From Candidatus Competibacteraceae bacterium (GTDB taxonomy: Bacteria; Pseudomonadota; Gammaproteobacteria; Competibacterales; JAHEDQ01), in NCBI GenBank assembly GCA_024641125.1, contig JAHEDQ010000017.1, positions 1 through 36,329 on the forward strand: a DNA stretch of 36,329 bases, read 5' to 3'. The notes below the pieces were generated by a model. The model worked only from the letters and a program-made list of their open reading frames with translations, was not told where the DNA came from and made no database searches. This document shows, piece after piece, positions 24,806 through 33,388 of this stretch (position 1 is the stretch's first letter; each line of letters starts with the position of its first letter). The translations under genes were made by a program, and so were the position numbers.

Positions 24806-25491
24806 TGCAAAAGGCAATCGAACATCTGTTGCAGAATCCAGCGATCCGACAAGCGAACTTCGCTCCTCTGGGCATACGACCGGGGCGATCCACCGGATTT
24901 GCGGCATTGGACGAAGTATTGCCCGGTGCTGGATGGCCGATCGGGAGTCTGACCGAAATCCTGGTGGATCGGCAGGGCATCGGGGAATTGAGTCTGCTCA
25001 TGCCCGCCCTGGCCGCGGCCAGCGAGGAACAACGCTGGATCGCATGGGTATCCCCACCTCATATTCCATACGGCCCGGCTTTGGCGGCGAAGGGTGTTGA
25101 TCTGGCGCGCATACTACTGATTCATGCCCGCCCGGGGCCGGACACCCTTTGGGCTGTGGAGCAGGCGCTGGCCTCGGGCACCTGCAGTTCGGTTCTGAGC
25201 TGGCTGGATGATGAACTGGATAACCGCATGCTCAGGCGTTTGCAGTTGGCCGCCGAGTCTGGACAAAGCACCGGTTTTTTGTTCCGCCCCTCCGATCACG
25301 TCAATCTGCCGTCTCCGGCTGCATTGAGGTTGGGTATCGAGACCACCTCCCATGGCCTGGTTGTCAAGGTTCTCAAGTGCCGGGGGCGTTCCGGCGCCAC
25401 CATGATGTTGGACGTGGATCATGATCTGGTTGAGCCTGTATTTTCCCACCTTGGCGCTGGACGTGGTCAGACGCGGCAGTTGCAGCACTGA
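24805..25491 (+). CDS. imuA: ImuA, accessory protein of error-prone translesion synthesis
   Basis: A 228-aa RecA/SulA-like protein. I place the start at the ATG at 24805, which overlaps the lexA stop by 1 nt (TGATG) behind GGGGGGAA; a GTG directly upstream is an alternative. FAPLGIRPGRSTGFAALDEVLPGAGWPIGSLTEIL (about 20-54) is the family's RecA-like N-terminus, but the Walker A lysine is lacking, as is usual for ImuA/SulA-type proteins. WIAWVSPPHIPYGPALAAKGVDLARILLI and the central helices continue the fold. It acts with ImuB and DnaE2 at damaged DNA after SOS induction. Its last 71 nt overlap imuB in another frame. Confidence 0.9.
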   Translation: MQKAIEHLLQNPAIRQANFAPLGIRPGRSTGFAALDEVLPGAGWPIGSLTEILVDRQGIGELSLLMPALAAASEEQRWIAWVSPPHIPYGPALAAKGVDLARILLIHARPGPDTLWAVEQALASGTCSSVLSWLDDELDNRMLRRLQLAAESGQSTGFLFRPSDHVNLPSPAALRLGIETTSHGLVVKVLKCRGRSGATMMLDVDHDLVEPVFSHLGAGRGQTRQLQH

Positions 25492-26836
25492 ACCCCTGGC
25501 GATTCTCGATAACCGGGAGCAGCGTCACAGGGTTTTGCTGTGTAATCGATCCGCCGAAGCCTCGGGCGTGCGTGCGGGCATGTCATTGCCCGCTGCGCTC
25601 GCCCTGGAGCCGGCGCTGATTATCAAATCCCGCCGGCACCAGGTGGAGCAAACCGCGCTCACAAGCCTGGCCACTTGGGCACATGCCTATACGCCCAAAC
25701 TCAGTATCGCCGGGTCGGACGAGCTTTTGTTGGAAGTGGCCGGCAGTCTGCGCCTGTTTGGAGGACTACGGCCACTGACCCAAAAGATCATCGACGAGAT
25801 TGAGCACATGGGATATGGCGTCGGCTATGCCGCGGCGCCGACACCCCAGGCCGCCAGCCTGCTGTCACGGGCACCCGGTGAAAGTCTGGTAACCCAGCGC
25901 GATGCGCTGTTGACTACTTTGTCGGGTCTGACACTCGCTACCCTGGAATTGGATCGGAAAACCGCGACCACTTTGACCGCGTTGGGACTGGAGTCACTCG
26001 GGGATCTGCTGGGACTGCCCCGGCCGGAGTTGAAAAGTCGGATTGCCCCTGGGCTGCTGAATCTGCTGGACCGTGCCTTGGGGCGAAGACCTGATCCGCG
26101 CACATTGTTTAAGCCGCCCGTCCGGTTCCGCGCTTGCCTGGAATTGCCCGCTCCTACCGCGAACAGCCAGGCACTGCTGTTTGGCGCTCATCGGCTTTTG
26201 AAGGACATGGATGCCGGCCTGCGGGTTCGAAATGAAGGTGTGGCGCAACTGCTCATGCTGATGCATCACCCCCGGGGACGTGCAACTCAAATTCGATTGG
26301 GATTGGTTCAACCCAGCCGCAACGCTGAGCATTGGCAAAGAGTTTTGCGTGTCCGGTTGGAACAACTGACATTGGATCAGGAGGTGGTCGCGCTGACCCT
26401 GCGGGGCGGTGCCCAAAGCCCTCTGGCAGAACAGGCCGATGACCTGTTTGGAGACACGCCGGAGCAGCTTGGAACGGAGCGGGTCCATCTATTGGAGAGA
26501 CTGCAGGCGCGGCTGGGGGATGAGGCGGTCAAAGGCATTGCACTGGTCCGGGATCATCGGCCTGAGCGAGCCTGGCAGATGGCGATCCCGGGGGTGAGCA
26601 GTGAGACCGTCTCCACCGGTCGGCGGCCTCTGTGGCTGCTCCGGGAACCACGTGGGCTGCAACACCCGAAATCCCAATGGCGCCTGCAGGGACCGGAGCG
26701 GATCGAAACCGGCTGGTGGGATGGAGTGGATGTCAGCCGGGACTATTTCTGTGCCCAAACCGAAACCGGCGAGCGATTCTGGATTTTCAGGGATCGTCGC
26801 AGTCGGACCTGGTTTCTACACGGCGTTTTTGCCTGA
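25421..26836 (+). CDS. imuB: ImuB, Y-family polymerase-like mutasome scaffold
   Basis: A 471-aa protein of the Y-family fold. It begins WLSLYFPTLALDVV, lacking the catalytic Asp of true Y-family polymerases at this site, so it should be non-polymerising. GSDELLLEVAGSLRLFGG (about 105-122), YGVGYAAAPTPQAA and the helix-hairpin-helix region LGLESLGDLLGLPRPEL are family features. QADDLF at 338-343 matches the beta-clamp binding consensus, which known ImuB proteins use to bring DnaE2 to the clamp. The C-terminal tail (SQWRLQGPERIETGWWDG, RDYFCAQTETGERFWIFRDR) is the usual ImuB C-domain. The start ATG lies inside imuA, a 71-nt overlap. Part of the LexA-controlled cassette. Confidence 0.93.
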   Translation: MIWLSLYFPTLALDVVRRGSCSTEPLAILDNREQRHRVLLCNRSAEASGVRAGMSLPAALALEPALIIKSRRHQVEQTALTSLATWAHAYTPKLSIAGSDELLLEVAGSLRLFGGLRPLTQKIIDEIEHMGYGVGYAAAPTPQAASLLSRAPGESLVTQRDALLTTLSGLTLATLELDRKTATTLTALGLESLGDLLGLPRPELKSRIAPGLLNLLDRALGRRPDPRTLFKPPVRFRACLELPAPTANSQALLFGAHRLLKDMDAGLRVRNEGVAQLLMLMHHPRGRATQIRLGLVQPSRNAEHWQRVLRVRLEQLTLDQEVVALTLRGGAQSPLAEQADDLFGDTPEQLGTERVHLLERLQARLGDEAVKGIALVRDHRPERAWQMAIPGVSSETVSTGRRPLWLLREPRGLQHPKSQWRLQGPERIETGWWDGVDVSRDYFCAQTETGERFWIFRDRRSRTWFLHGVFA

Positions 26837-26945
26837 CTACCGGGCGGCTGAGCGACAACCACTCCCGCTGCCGTTCATCCAGCGTTCGGGGATCGTAGAC
26901 CTGGGCGCCAAGCTGTTTGTTGACGGGGTTGAATACGGGGTGTGC

Positions 26946-29900
26946 ATGAAAGCGCCGGACTATGCCGAACTCCACTGCCTCAGCAACTTCACGTTTCTCC
27001 GAGGGGCATCACACCCTGGTGAATTGGTGGATCGTGCCGTCGAATTGGGCTACCGGGCACTGGCTATAACGGACGAGTGTTCCATGTCCGGTGTGGTTCG
27101 GGCTTATCGGGTGGCAAAGGCATCGGGGTTGCATCTGCTGGTGGGTACGGAACTGCGCCTGCCGGATGGTCTCAAGCTGGTGCTTTTGTGCACCGATCGA
27201 ACGGGTTACGGAAATCTCTGCGAGGTTATCACCCGGGCCCGTCGGCAGGCCCCTAAGGGGCGTTATCGGGTTGGTCGCGAGGCGCTGGAAACCGGCGTGG
27301 AGGGATGCCTGATTCTGTGGCTGCCCGATCGCCACGCCTCAATGGAACAGGGTGTCTGGGTCAGCACGAATTTCGCTGGTCGGGCCTGGATTGGCGTGGA
27401 GTTGCTGGGTGAGGGAAACGATCGGGAACGTCTCGAGGCCTGCCGTGTCATGGGCCGAAGACTTGGGCTTCCGCTGGTGGCCGGCGGCGATGTGCATATG
27501 CATCGCCGGGGCCGTCGGGCGCTGCAGGATACGCTGACGGCCATTAGGCTCGGTGTGTCGCTAAACCATGCCGGGGACAGGCTGTTCGCAAATGGCGAGC
27601 GGCATCTTCGCCCCCGCTCCGTGCTGGCACGCCTGTATCCACGGGAACTGTTGTCCGAGACGATCCGGATCGCCGAACGATGCCGCTTTTCCCTGGATGA
27701 ACTGCGTTACGAATACCCGGAGGAACTGGTTCCGGTGGGGGAGACCCCCACCACTTGGCTGCGTCGCCTGACCGAAACCGGTTTGGGTGAGCGCTGGCCG
27801 GGTGGCCCGCCGGCTTCGGTGCGCAAACAGGCCGAGCACGAGCTGTCCCTCATAGCGGAGCTTGGTTATGAACCCTATTTCCTCACCGTTTACGACATCG
27901 TTGCGTTTGCACGCCGGCGGGGCATTTTATGTCAGGGGCGAGGTTCGGCGGCCAACTCGGCGGTCTGTTATTGCCTCGGGATCACGGAGGTCGATCCGGC
28001 CAGAATGGACATGCTGTTCGAACGGTTTATGTCCCGGGAACGTAATGAGCCGCCGGATATCGATGTGGATTTCGAGCACGATCGCCGGGAGGAAGTCATT
28101 CAGTACGTCTATGAGAAGTATGGGCGTGATCGGGCCGCGTTGGCGGCCACGGTGATTTCCTACCGGGAGCGCAGTGCTCTGCGGGATGTGGCCAAGGCTC
28201 TGGATTTCGACCCGGTGCAGATCACGCGACTCACCGGCCAGGTGGGTTGGGATGCCCGGGGGGCGTTGGATGCGGATCAGCTGCGGTCGGCCGGTTTCGA
28301 TCCGGAGGCGGCGCCGTTGAAGCGTTTGTGCGCGCTGACCCAGTCCATACGGGGGTTTCCCCGTCATCTGTCACAGCACGTGGGTGGATTTGTCATTTCA
28401 CGTGGCTTCCTGTGCCGACTGGTACCGGTGGAAAATGCGGCCATGGAGGGGCGCACGGTCATCCAGTGGGATAAGGACGATCTCGATACCCTGGGCCTGC
28501 TCAAGGTGGATTGTCTTGCCCTCGGCATGTTGTCGGCAATTCGACGGGCGTTGGACGATTTCGAGCGTCTGCGCGGCCGGAGCATCAGTATGGCTACGCT
28601 GCCGGCTGAGGATGCGGCGGTATACGACATGATCTGCAAAGCCGACACCATGGGGGTTTTCCAGATTGAATCCCGGGCACAGATGTCCATGTTGCCCAGG
28701 CTAAGGCCCCGCAGCTTTTATGACCTGGTGATCGAAGTGGCTATCGTCAGGCCAGGTCCCATTCAGGGTGGCATGGTGCATCCCTATCTGCGGCGCAGGG
28801 CGGGGAAACAGCCGGTCCGATACCCTAACGAGGCGGTCAGGGAGGTGTTGAAGCGGACCCTGGGTGTGCCGATTTTTCAAGAACAGGTCATGCAGCTGGC
28901 GGTTGTGGCGGCGGGGTTTACTCCGGGTGAGGCCGATCAGCTGCGCCGGGCCATGGCGGCGTGGCGTCGGCCGGGAGATCTCGAGCAGTTCCGCCGGCGT
29001 TTTGTGGACGGCATGTTGAGCCGGGGATACGAGCGCGATTTCGCTCAGCGGCTGTTTCGTCAGATTCAGGGCTTCGGTGAGTATGGTTTTCCCGAGTCCC
29101 ATGCCGCCAGCTTTGCCCTGCTGGTCTACGTGTCCGCATGGTTGAAATGTCATGAACCCGCCATTTTCTGCTGCGCGCTGTTGAACAGTCAGCCCATGGG
29201 ATTCTACGCGCCTTCGCAACTGGTTCAGGATGCCCGCCGGCAGGGTGTCGAGGTGAGACCGGTATCGCTCAATGACAGCGCATGGGATAGCACGCTTGAG
29301 CGTATCGATGAAACACAGTTGGCGTTGCGGCTCGGCCTGCGTCTGATCAAAGGCTTGTCCCGAACGGCGGGGGAGGCGCTGGTTTCCGAGCGGCGCGCCG
29401 ATGGCCCCTACACGCGGGTCGATGAACTGCGCCGACGGGTGTCGCTTTCCATGCGGGATCTTGAGGCGCTGGCCCGCGCAGACGCCTTGTTGTCCACCAG
29501 TGGGCACCGTCGGCAGGCGCTTTGGCAGGTGCTGGGTGAGCCGCCCGATGTGTTCATGGGGCAGGATATGCGGCGCCGTCCTGAGGCGTCCGTGCACTTG
29601 ACCGCTCCCCTGGAAGGACAGGAAATTGCCGCCGATTTTTCCAGCCTTGGCCTGAGCTTGCGGCGTCATCCGCTGGCATTGCTCAGGGATCGTTTGAGTG
29701 ATGCCGGTTTGGCGCAAGCCGCTCGGGTCAGGGTCATGACCCATGGTGAGAGGGTATGTACGGCCGGGCTGGTGATCAATCGGCAAAAACCCTCTACCGC
29801 CGGCGGCATCATCTTCGCCACATTGGAGGATGAGTCCGGATACATCAATGTGGTGATCAAGCTGGAGGTGTCCAAAGTCCGGCGCCGGGCTTTACTCGGA

Positions 29901-30029
29901 GCCCGTTTGCTGCAGGTAGATGGCATCGTCGAACGGGAGGGGCGTGTCGTTCAGGTCCTGGCGTTGGATCTCAAGGATTTGAGTGCCTGGCTGGGCGACC
30001 TTCAGGTCCGTTCCAGGGATTTTCACTAA
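26946..30029 (+). CDS. dnaE2: Error-prone DNA polymerase DnaE2
   Basis: A 1027-aa C-family polymerase. The start ATG at 26946 is chosen because YAELHCLSNFTFLRGASHP directly follows, as in relatives; GGGG lies about 9 nt before it. Earlier in-frame codons overlap imuB. The PHP domain occupies about 1-280 (ITDECSMSGVVRAYR, GTELRL, AGGDVHMHRRGRR), and the polymerase core has GRGSAANSAVCYCLGIT and the catalytic aspartates in PPDIDVDFEHDRREEV (about 369-383). VNRP-type finger sequence reads VIVRPGPIQGG-like here (EVAIVRPGPIQGG). An HhH motif and a C-terminal OB fold (about 900-990) complete it. It copies damaged DNA inaccurately during SOS with ImuA/ImuB. The gap to imuB is 109 bp. Confidence 0.95.
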   Translation: MKAPDYAELHCLSNFTFLRGASHPGELVDRAVELGYRALAITDECSMSGVVRAYRVAKASGLHLLVGTELRLPDGLKLVLLCTDRTGYGNLCEVITRARRQAPKGRYRVGREALETGVEGCLILWLPDRHASMEQGVWVSTNFAGRAWIGVELLGEGNDRERLEACRVMGRRLGLPLVAGGDVHMHRRGRRALQDTLTAIRLGVSLNHAGDRLFANGERHLRPRSVLARLYPRELLSETIRIAERCRFSLDELRYEYPEELVPVGETPTTWLRRLTETGLGERWPGGPPASVRKQAEHELSLIAELGYEPYFLTVYDIVAFARRRGILCQGRGSAANSAVCYCLGITEVDPARMDMLFERFMSRERNEPPDIDVDFEHDRREEVIQYVYEKYGRDRAALAATVISYRERSALRDVAKALDFDPVQITRLTGQVGWDARGALDADQLRSAGFDPEAAPLKRLCALTQSIRGFPRHLSQHVGGFVISRGFLCRLVPVENAAMEGRTVIQWDKDDLDTLGLLKVDCLALGMLSAIRRALDDFERLRGRSISMATLPAEDAAVYDMICKADTMGVFQIESRAQMSMLPRLRPRSFYDLVIEVAIVRPGPIQGGMVHPYLRRRAGKQPVRYPNEAVREVLKRTLGVPIFQEQVMQLAVVAAGFTPGEADQLRRAMAAWRRPGDLEQFRRRFVDGMLSRGYERDFAQRLFRQIQGFGEYGFPESHAASFALLVYVSAWLKCHEPAIFCCALLNSQPMGFYAPSQLVQDARRQGVEVRPVSLNDSAWDSTLERIDETQLALRLGLRLIKGLSRTAGEALVSERRADGPYTRVDELRRRVSLSMRDLEALARADALLSTSGHRRQALWQVLGEPPDVFMGQDMRRRPEASVHLTAPLEGQEIAADFSSLGLSLRRHPLALLRDRLSDAGLAQAARVRVMTHGERVCTAGLVINRQKPSTAGGIIFATLEDESGYINVVIKLEVSKVRRRALLGARLLQVDGIVEREGRVVQVLALDLKDLSAWLGDLQVRSRDFH

Positions 30030-30092
30030 AACCGGATGACACCGTCTTGATTCTGATCCAAAAAGATATCCGTATCGGGCTGCCCCGTTTCC

Positions 30093-30114
30093 AGCCGCGG
30101 GCGTCGTCGCGGCT
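30093..30114. terminator. Possible bidirectional terminator hairpin
   Basis: AGCCGCG (30093-30099) pairs perfectly with CGCGGCT (30108-30114) around an 8-nt loop, between the convergent ends of dnaE2 and the isochorismatase-family gene. There is no T-tract on either strand, so I call it only tentatively. Confidence 0.35.
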
Positions 30115-30117
30115 AAA

Positions 30118-30681
30118 TCATCTCAAATAATCGCGATTGATCCGGCGAAATTCGTCCGTTCCCGCTCTCTTAAGCCATTCAAATGCGACCATCTCACGAC
30201 TGACCACCCGGGCACCTGCATCCCGAAGCCGGCTCACGGCCAACTGGGCATCCTCGGGTCGGCGCGACGACACGGCATCGGCCACCAGAAACACCTCGAG
30301 GCCCGCGTCCAATAACCCAAGGGCCGTCTGCGTGACGCAGACGTGGGCTTCGGTGCCGGCCACCACCACCTGGGGTCGCTTCAAGGCGCTGATCCGTTCC
30401 ATGCAATGGGGCTCGAACGCACCGCCGAAGTGGACCTTCTCCAGCACTTGATCCGTTTGCAGCAGGGTGCGCAGATCAGGGTGCAGGTGACCCAGCCCCT
30501 GGGGATACTGTTCCATAGCGAGAGTCGGCACCCCCAGTTCCGCCGCTATTCGGGCAAGCCAGACGCAGTGTTCTACCACCCGTTCGCCTTGGTGGATTGC
30601 CGGCAGCAGACGCGCCTGCAGGTCGATCACCAGTAGCAGGCTGCGATCGCGGCTGATGAGCCGTTTCGGCGCTCCGCTCAT
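30118..30681 (-). CDS. Isochorismatase family (cysteine) hydrolase
   Basis: A 187-aa hydrolase with the family's Asp-Lys-Cys triad visible: Asp20 in [10 protein letters not shown], Lys81 in [11 protein letters not shown] and Cys114 in [19 protein letters not shown]. The cis-peptide segment [10 protein letters not shown] is typical. Relatives include nicotinamidase, isochorismatase and YcaC-type proteins of unknown substrate. This one lacks the metal ligands of nicotinamidase and looks like the YcaC type. Its ATG overlaps the ettA stop by 4 nt (ATGA), so it is the second gene of an ettA operon and is probably translated by coupling. Substrate unknown. Confidence 0.88.
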   Translation of the reverse strand: MSGAPKRLISRDRSLLLVIDLQARLLPAIHQGERVVEHCVWLARIAAELGVPTLAMEQYPQGLGHLHPDLRTLLQTDQVLEKVHFGGAFEPHCMERISALKRPQVVVAGTEAHVCVTQTALGLLDAGLEVFLVADAVSSRRPEDAQLAVSRLRDAGARVVSREMVAFEWLKRAGTDEFRRINRDYLR

Positions 30682-32342
30682 GCCAAGCGTTTATAACGGA
30701 TACGGTGGGGTTGGGCCGCTTGCTCACCGAGGCGGCGCTTGCGGTCCTCTTCATAGTCGCTGTAGGTGCCTTCGAACCATTCCGCGTGGGAATCGCCCTC
30801 GAAGGCTAGGATGTGGGTGGCGATGCGATCGAGAAACCAGCGATCATGCGAAATCACCACGGCACAGCCCGGGAATGTCAGCAGCGCCTCTTCAAGGGCG
30901 CGAAGGGTCTCCACGTCCAGATCGTTGGTTGGTTCGTCGAGCAGCAGCAGGTTGCCGCCGCTTTTGAGCAGTTTGGCCAACTGCAGGCGGTTGCGCTCGC
31001 CGCCGGATAAATCCTTGACGAATTTCTGCTGGTCAGTGCCCTTGAAGTTGAAGCGGCCCACATAGGACCGGGAATTGACCTGATAGCCGCCCACTTCGAT
31101 CAGATCCAGGCCATCGGTGATCTCCTGGAACACGGTGTTTTCCCCGGCCAGGTCATCGCGGCTCTGATCCACATAAGCGATCTTCACCGTTTCGCCCAGA
31201 ATCACCTCGCCCGCATCGGGTTGCGCCAGGCCGGTGATCATCTTGAACAGGGTTGACTTACCCGCGCCGTTGGGGCCAATCACGCCAACGATGCCGCCAG
31301 GGGGCAGTTCGAATGTGAGGTCTTCCACCAGCACCCGATCGCCGAACCCTTTGCCCACACCCCGAAACTCCACTACCTTGGTGCCCAGGCGCGGACCGGG
31401 CGGAATGTAAATTTCCTGGGTCTCGCTACGCTTCTGAAACTCCTGGCTTTGCAGTTCCTGGAAGCGGGACAGGCGCGCCTTGCTCTTCGCATGTCGACCC
31501 TTTGCGTTCGACCTTACCCACTCCAGTTCCTGCTTCATGGCTCTTATGTGCGCGGTTTCGCGCTTTTCCTCACGCTCCAGACGCTGTTCCTTCTGTTCCA
31601 GCCAGGAACTGTAGTTGCCCTCCCAGGGGATGCCCCGCCCTCGATCGAGTTCCAGGATCCAGCCCGCGACATTGTCCAGGAAATATCGGTCATGGGTGAC
31701 CGCCACCACGGTGCCGCTGTATTCATGGAGAAAATGCTCCAGCCAGGCCACCGACTCCGCGTCCAAATGGTTGGTAGGTTCGTCCAGAAGCAGCATATCG
31801 GGTGCCGAAAGCAGCAGGCGGCAAAGTGCCACTCTGCGCTTTTCGCCCCCGGACAGGGTACTCACTTCAGCATCCCATTGGGGCAGCCTGAGGGCGTCGG
31901 CCGCCACTTCCAGTTTGCGCTCCAGGTTATGCGCATCGGCGGCTTGGATGATGTTTTCCAGCTTGGCCTGCTCCGCCGCCAGTGCGTCGAAATCCGCTTC
32001 CGGCTCGGCATAGGCCGCGTACACCTCGTCCAGACGACGCAGGGCATCCTTGACCACCTTGAGTCCTTCCTCGACATTGCCCCGCACGTCTTTGTCAGGA
32101 TCCAGATGGGGTTCCTGCGCCAGGTAGCCGACCTGAATGCCCGTCATCGGTCGTGCCTCGCCATGGATGTCCGTATCCAGCCCCGCCATGATGCGCAGCA
32201 GCGTCGATTTGCCGGCACCGTTCAGGCCCAGCACACCGATCTTGGCGCCGGGAAAGAAAGACAAGGAAATGTCTTTCAAAATTTCCCGATTGGGGGGCAC
32301 CACCTTGGTGACCCGATTCATGGTGTAGATGTATTGAGCCAT
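30678..32342 (-). CDS. ettA: Energy-dependent translational throttle protein EttA (ABC-F)
   Basis: A 554-aa cytoplasmic ABC-F ATPase that binds the ribosomal E site and gates the first elongation step according to the ATP/ADP ratio. Two ABC cassettes are visible: Walker [10 protein letters not shown] at 39-47 and GPNGAGKST near 340, with [15 protein letters not shown] and [15 protein letters not shown] signatures and [16 protein letters not shown] Walker B motifs. The EttA arm (about 92-140) is present, as is the linker [15 protein letters not shown] typical of EttA. I use the ATG at 32342 ([11 protein letters not shown]), where family members start, behind AAGGGTGGG; a GTG two codons earlier is less likely. 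An isochorismatase-family gene overlaps its end. Confidence 0.96.
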   Translation of the reverse strand: MAQYIYTMNRVTKVVPPNREILKDISLSFFPGAKIGVLGLNGAGKSTLLRIMAGLDTDIHGEARPMTGIQVGYLAQEPHLDPDKDVRGNVEEGLKVVKDALRRLDEVYAAYAEPEADFDALAAEQAKLENIIQAADAHNLERKLEVAADALRLPQWDAEVSTLSGGEKRRVALCRLLLSAPDMLLLDEPTNHLDAESVAWLEHFLHEYSGTVVAVTHDRYFLDNVAGWILELDRGRGIPWEGNYSSWLEQKEQRLEREEKRETAHIRAMKQELEWVRSNAKGRHAKSKARLSRFQELQSQEFQKRSETQEIYIPPGPRLGTKVVEFRGVGKGFGDRVLVEDLTFELPPGGIVGVIGPNGAGKSTLFKMITGLAQPDAGEVILGETVKIAYVDQSRDDLAGENTVFQEITDGLDLIEVGGYQVNSRSYVGRFNFKGTDQQKFVKDLSGGERNRLQLAKLLKSGGNLLLLDEPTNDLDVETLRALEEALLTFPGCAVVISHDRWFLDRIATHILAFEGDSHAEWFEGTYSDYEEDRKRRLGEQAAQPHRIRYKRLA

Positions 32343-32427
32343 GCCCACCCTTGATTGACTGCGTAAACAACCCCCGGCGCCGATTCTAACCGAAGCGACG
32401 GCGGCCGCAATGGCGGCCGGTCAACAT

Positions 32428-33087
32428 TCAGGGTATCGGGTCGAATGCGTGGCGCATGCCGGCCGGCTCCGAACGCATGCCGGCCGCAACAAAGCCCACC
32501 AGTTCGCGGGTCACGCGGTCGGCGCTGGTTTCGTTCAGAAGATCTTCGGTGAGTACGTCGAGTTGATCCTGCGCCGCCATGGCATAGGCGACCGACCCGA
32601 TCATGAAGTGCATGCGCAAGCGCAGGGTCTGGTGGTCCATGCTGGGCAGCACATCAGCCAGCCTCTGGCTAAAACGGTGGATGACGTCTCGGTACTCATC
32701 GGAGAGTATTTGTTTCAGCTCGGGTTGCGGGTCGGTGAGGGTACGACCCAACAGGCGGACAAAACGACCGCCGCCGCGATTGGCATCCCGGCTGGCCGAT
32801 ATGCCCGGTTCGATGTATGCCGCCAGGATTTGTTCCAGCCGCGGCGGAACGGGCGCTTCCAGCAGGGCCTCGAGCAGATTGAGGCGTTCGATGTTGATCG
32901 GTCTCAGCCGGCGTGAGAAGACCGAGCGAATCAGGCCGGTTTTGGACCCGAAATGGTATTGCACACTCCCCAGGTTGACCCGGGCACAACTGGAAATGCT
33001 GCGCAGCGAGGCTGCGCTGAAACCCACCGCCGAAAACCGTTCTTCGGCGGCGTCGAGAATACTGTCACGTGTGAAACTGGCGGTCAT
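32428..33087 (-). CDS. TetR/AcrR family transcriptional regulator
   Basis: A 219-aa regulator from the ATG at 33087 (MTASFTRDSILDAAEERF); an ATG five codons upstream is possible. The helix-turn-helix lies at about 24-50 (FSAASLRSISSCARVNLGSVQYHFGSKTGLIRSVF). The C-terminal ligand domain (RFVRLLGRTLTDP, LRLRMHFMIGSVAYAMA) resembles the CecR/PsrA-like subgroup. It lies 85 bp upstream of ettA on the same strand. The element copy B lies just upstream of its start, so its promoter may overlap or lie within that element. Target and ligand are unknown. Confidence 0.9.
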   Translation of the reverse strand: MTASFTRDSILDAAEERFSAVGFSAASLRSISSCARVNLGSVQYHFGSKTGLIRSVFSRRLRPINIERLNLLEALLEAPVPPRLEQILAAYIEPGISASRDANRGGGRFVRLLGRTLTDPQPELKQILSDEYRDVIHRFSQRLADVLPSMDHQTLRLRMHFMIGSVAYAMAAQDQLDVLTEDLLNETSADRVTRELVGFVAAGMRSEPAGMRHAFDPIP

Positions 33088-33108
33088 GGCGTGATTGTGC
33101 ACCGTTAA

Positions 33109-33268
33109 GGTGTTTCTGATCTATTCGTGAACGTGCAGCTTGGGACTGAACTGCATGGCTTCATCGTTGCCGATCTTGGCAATATAACGACGATTACCTG
33201 CGTTCTGTGCCTTGAATCTGCACATTTCACCCTTCAGTCTGCCTCGTCCATAACAAATCAGAGGCCCC
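33109..33268 (+). repeat. 160-bp MITE-like element, copy B
   Basis: Same length and orientation as the copy at 3261-3420, with 130 of 160 bases identical and no gap. Its ends are more decayed: GGTGTTTCTGA on the left against TCAGAGGCCCC on the right. The inner hairpin CGTGCAG/CTGCATG is kept: one pair changed from T-A to G-C and one became a G-T wobble relative to copy A. Left flank is CGTTAA and right flank GTAAAG, so no exact target duplication remains. It sits between the TetR start and the deacetylase start, inside the 301-bp divergent gap (33088-33388), where it could supply or disturb promoter sequence. Outside the element the gap shows only the ribosome site at 33378-33382. Confidence 0.73.
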
Positions 33269-33377
33269 GTAAAGATTCCGGCGCGATCGTGCGCATGGAA
33301 GTACTTCCTTAATATAATGGGCCTGCGGCGTCGCATGAGCTGCGCAGCGTACCGTCATCGGGTAATCGTTTCATGCC

Positions 33378-33382
33378 AGGAG
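33378..33382 (+). promoter_or_regulatory. Ribosome-binding site fixing the GTG start of the deacetylase gene
   Basis: AGGAG lies 6 nt before GTG 33389. Upstream ATG codons in the same frame at 33317 and 33335 have no comparable site and would overlap sequence just after the element. Confidence 0.7.
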
Positions 33383-33388
33383 AGTGCC

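Noticed and set aside
26601-26945. 115-residue N-terminal extension of DnaE2
   Set aside because: It overlaps imuB in another frame and has no similarity to the PHP domain; family members begin at YAELHCLSNF.
33109-33268. Riboswitch upstream of the deacetylase gene
   Set aside because: The same sequence occurs at 3261-3420 before no matching gene and has terminal inverted repeats, so a mobile element is simpler.
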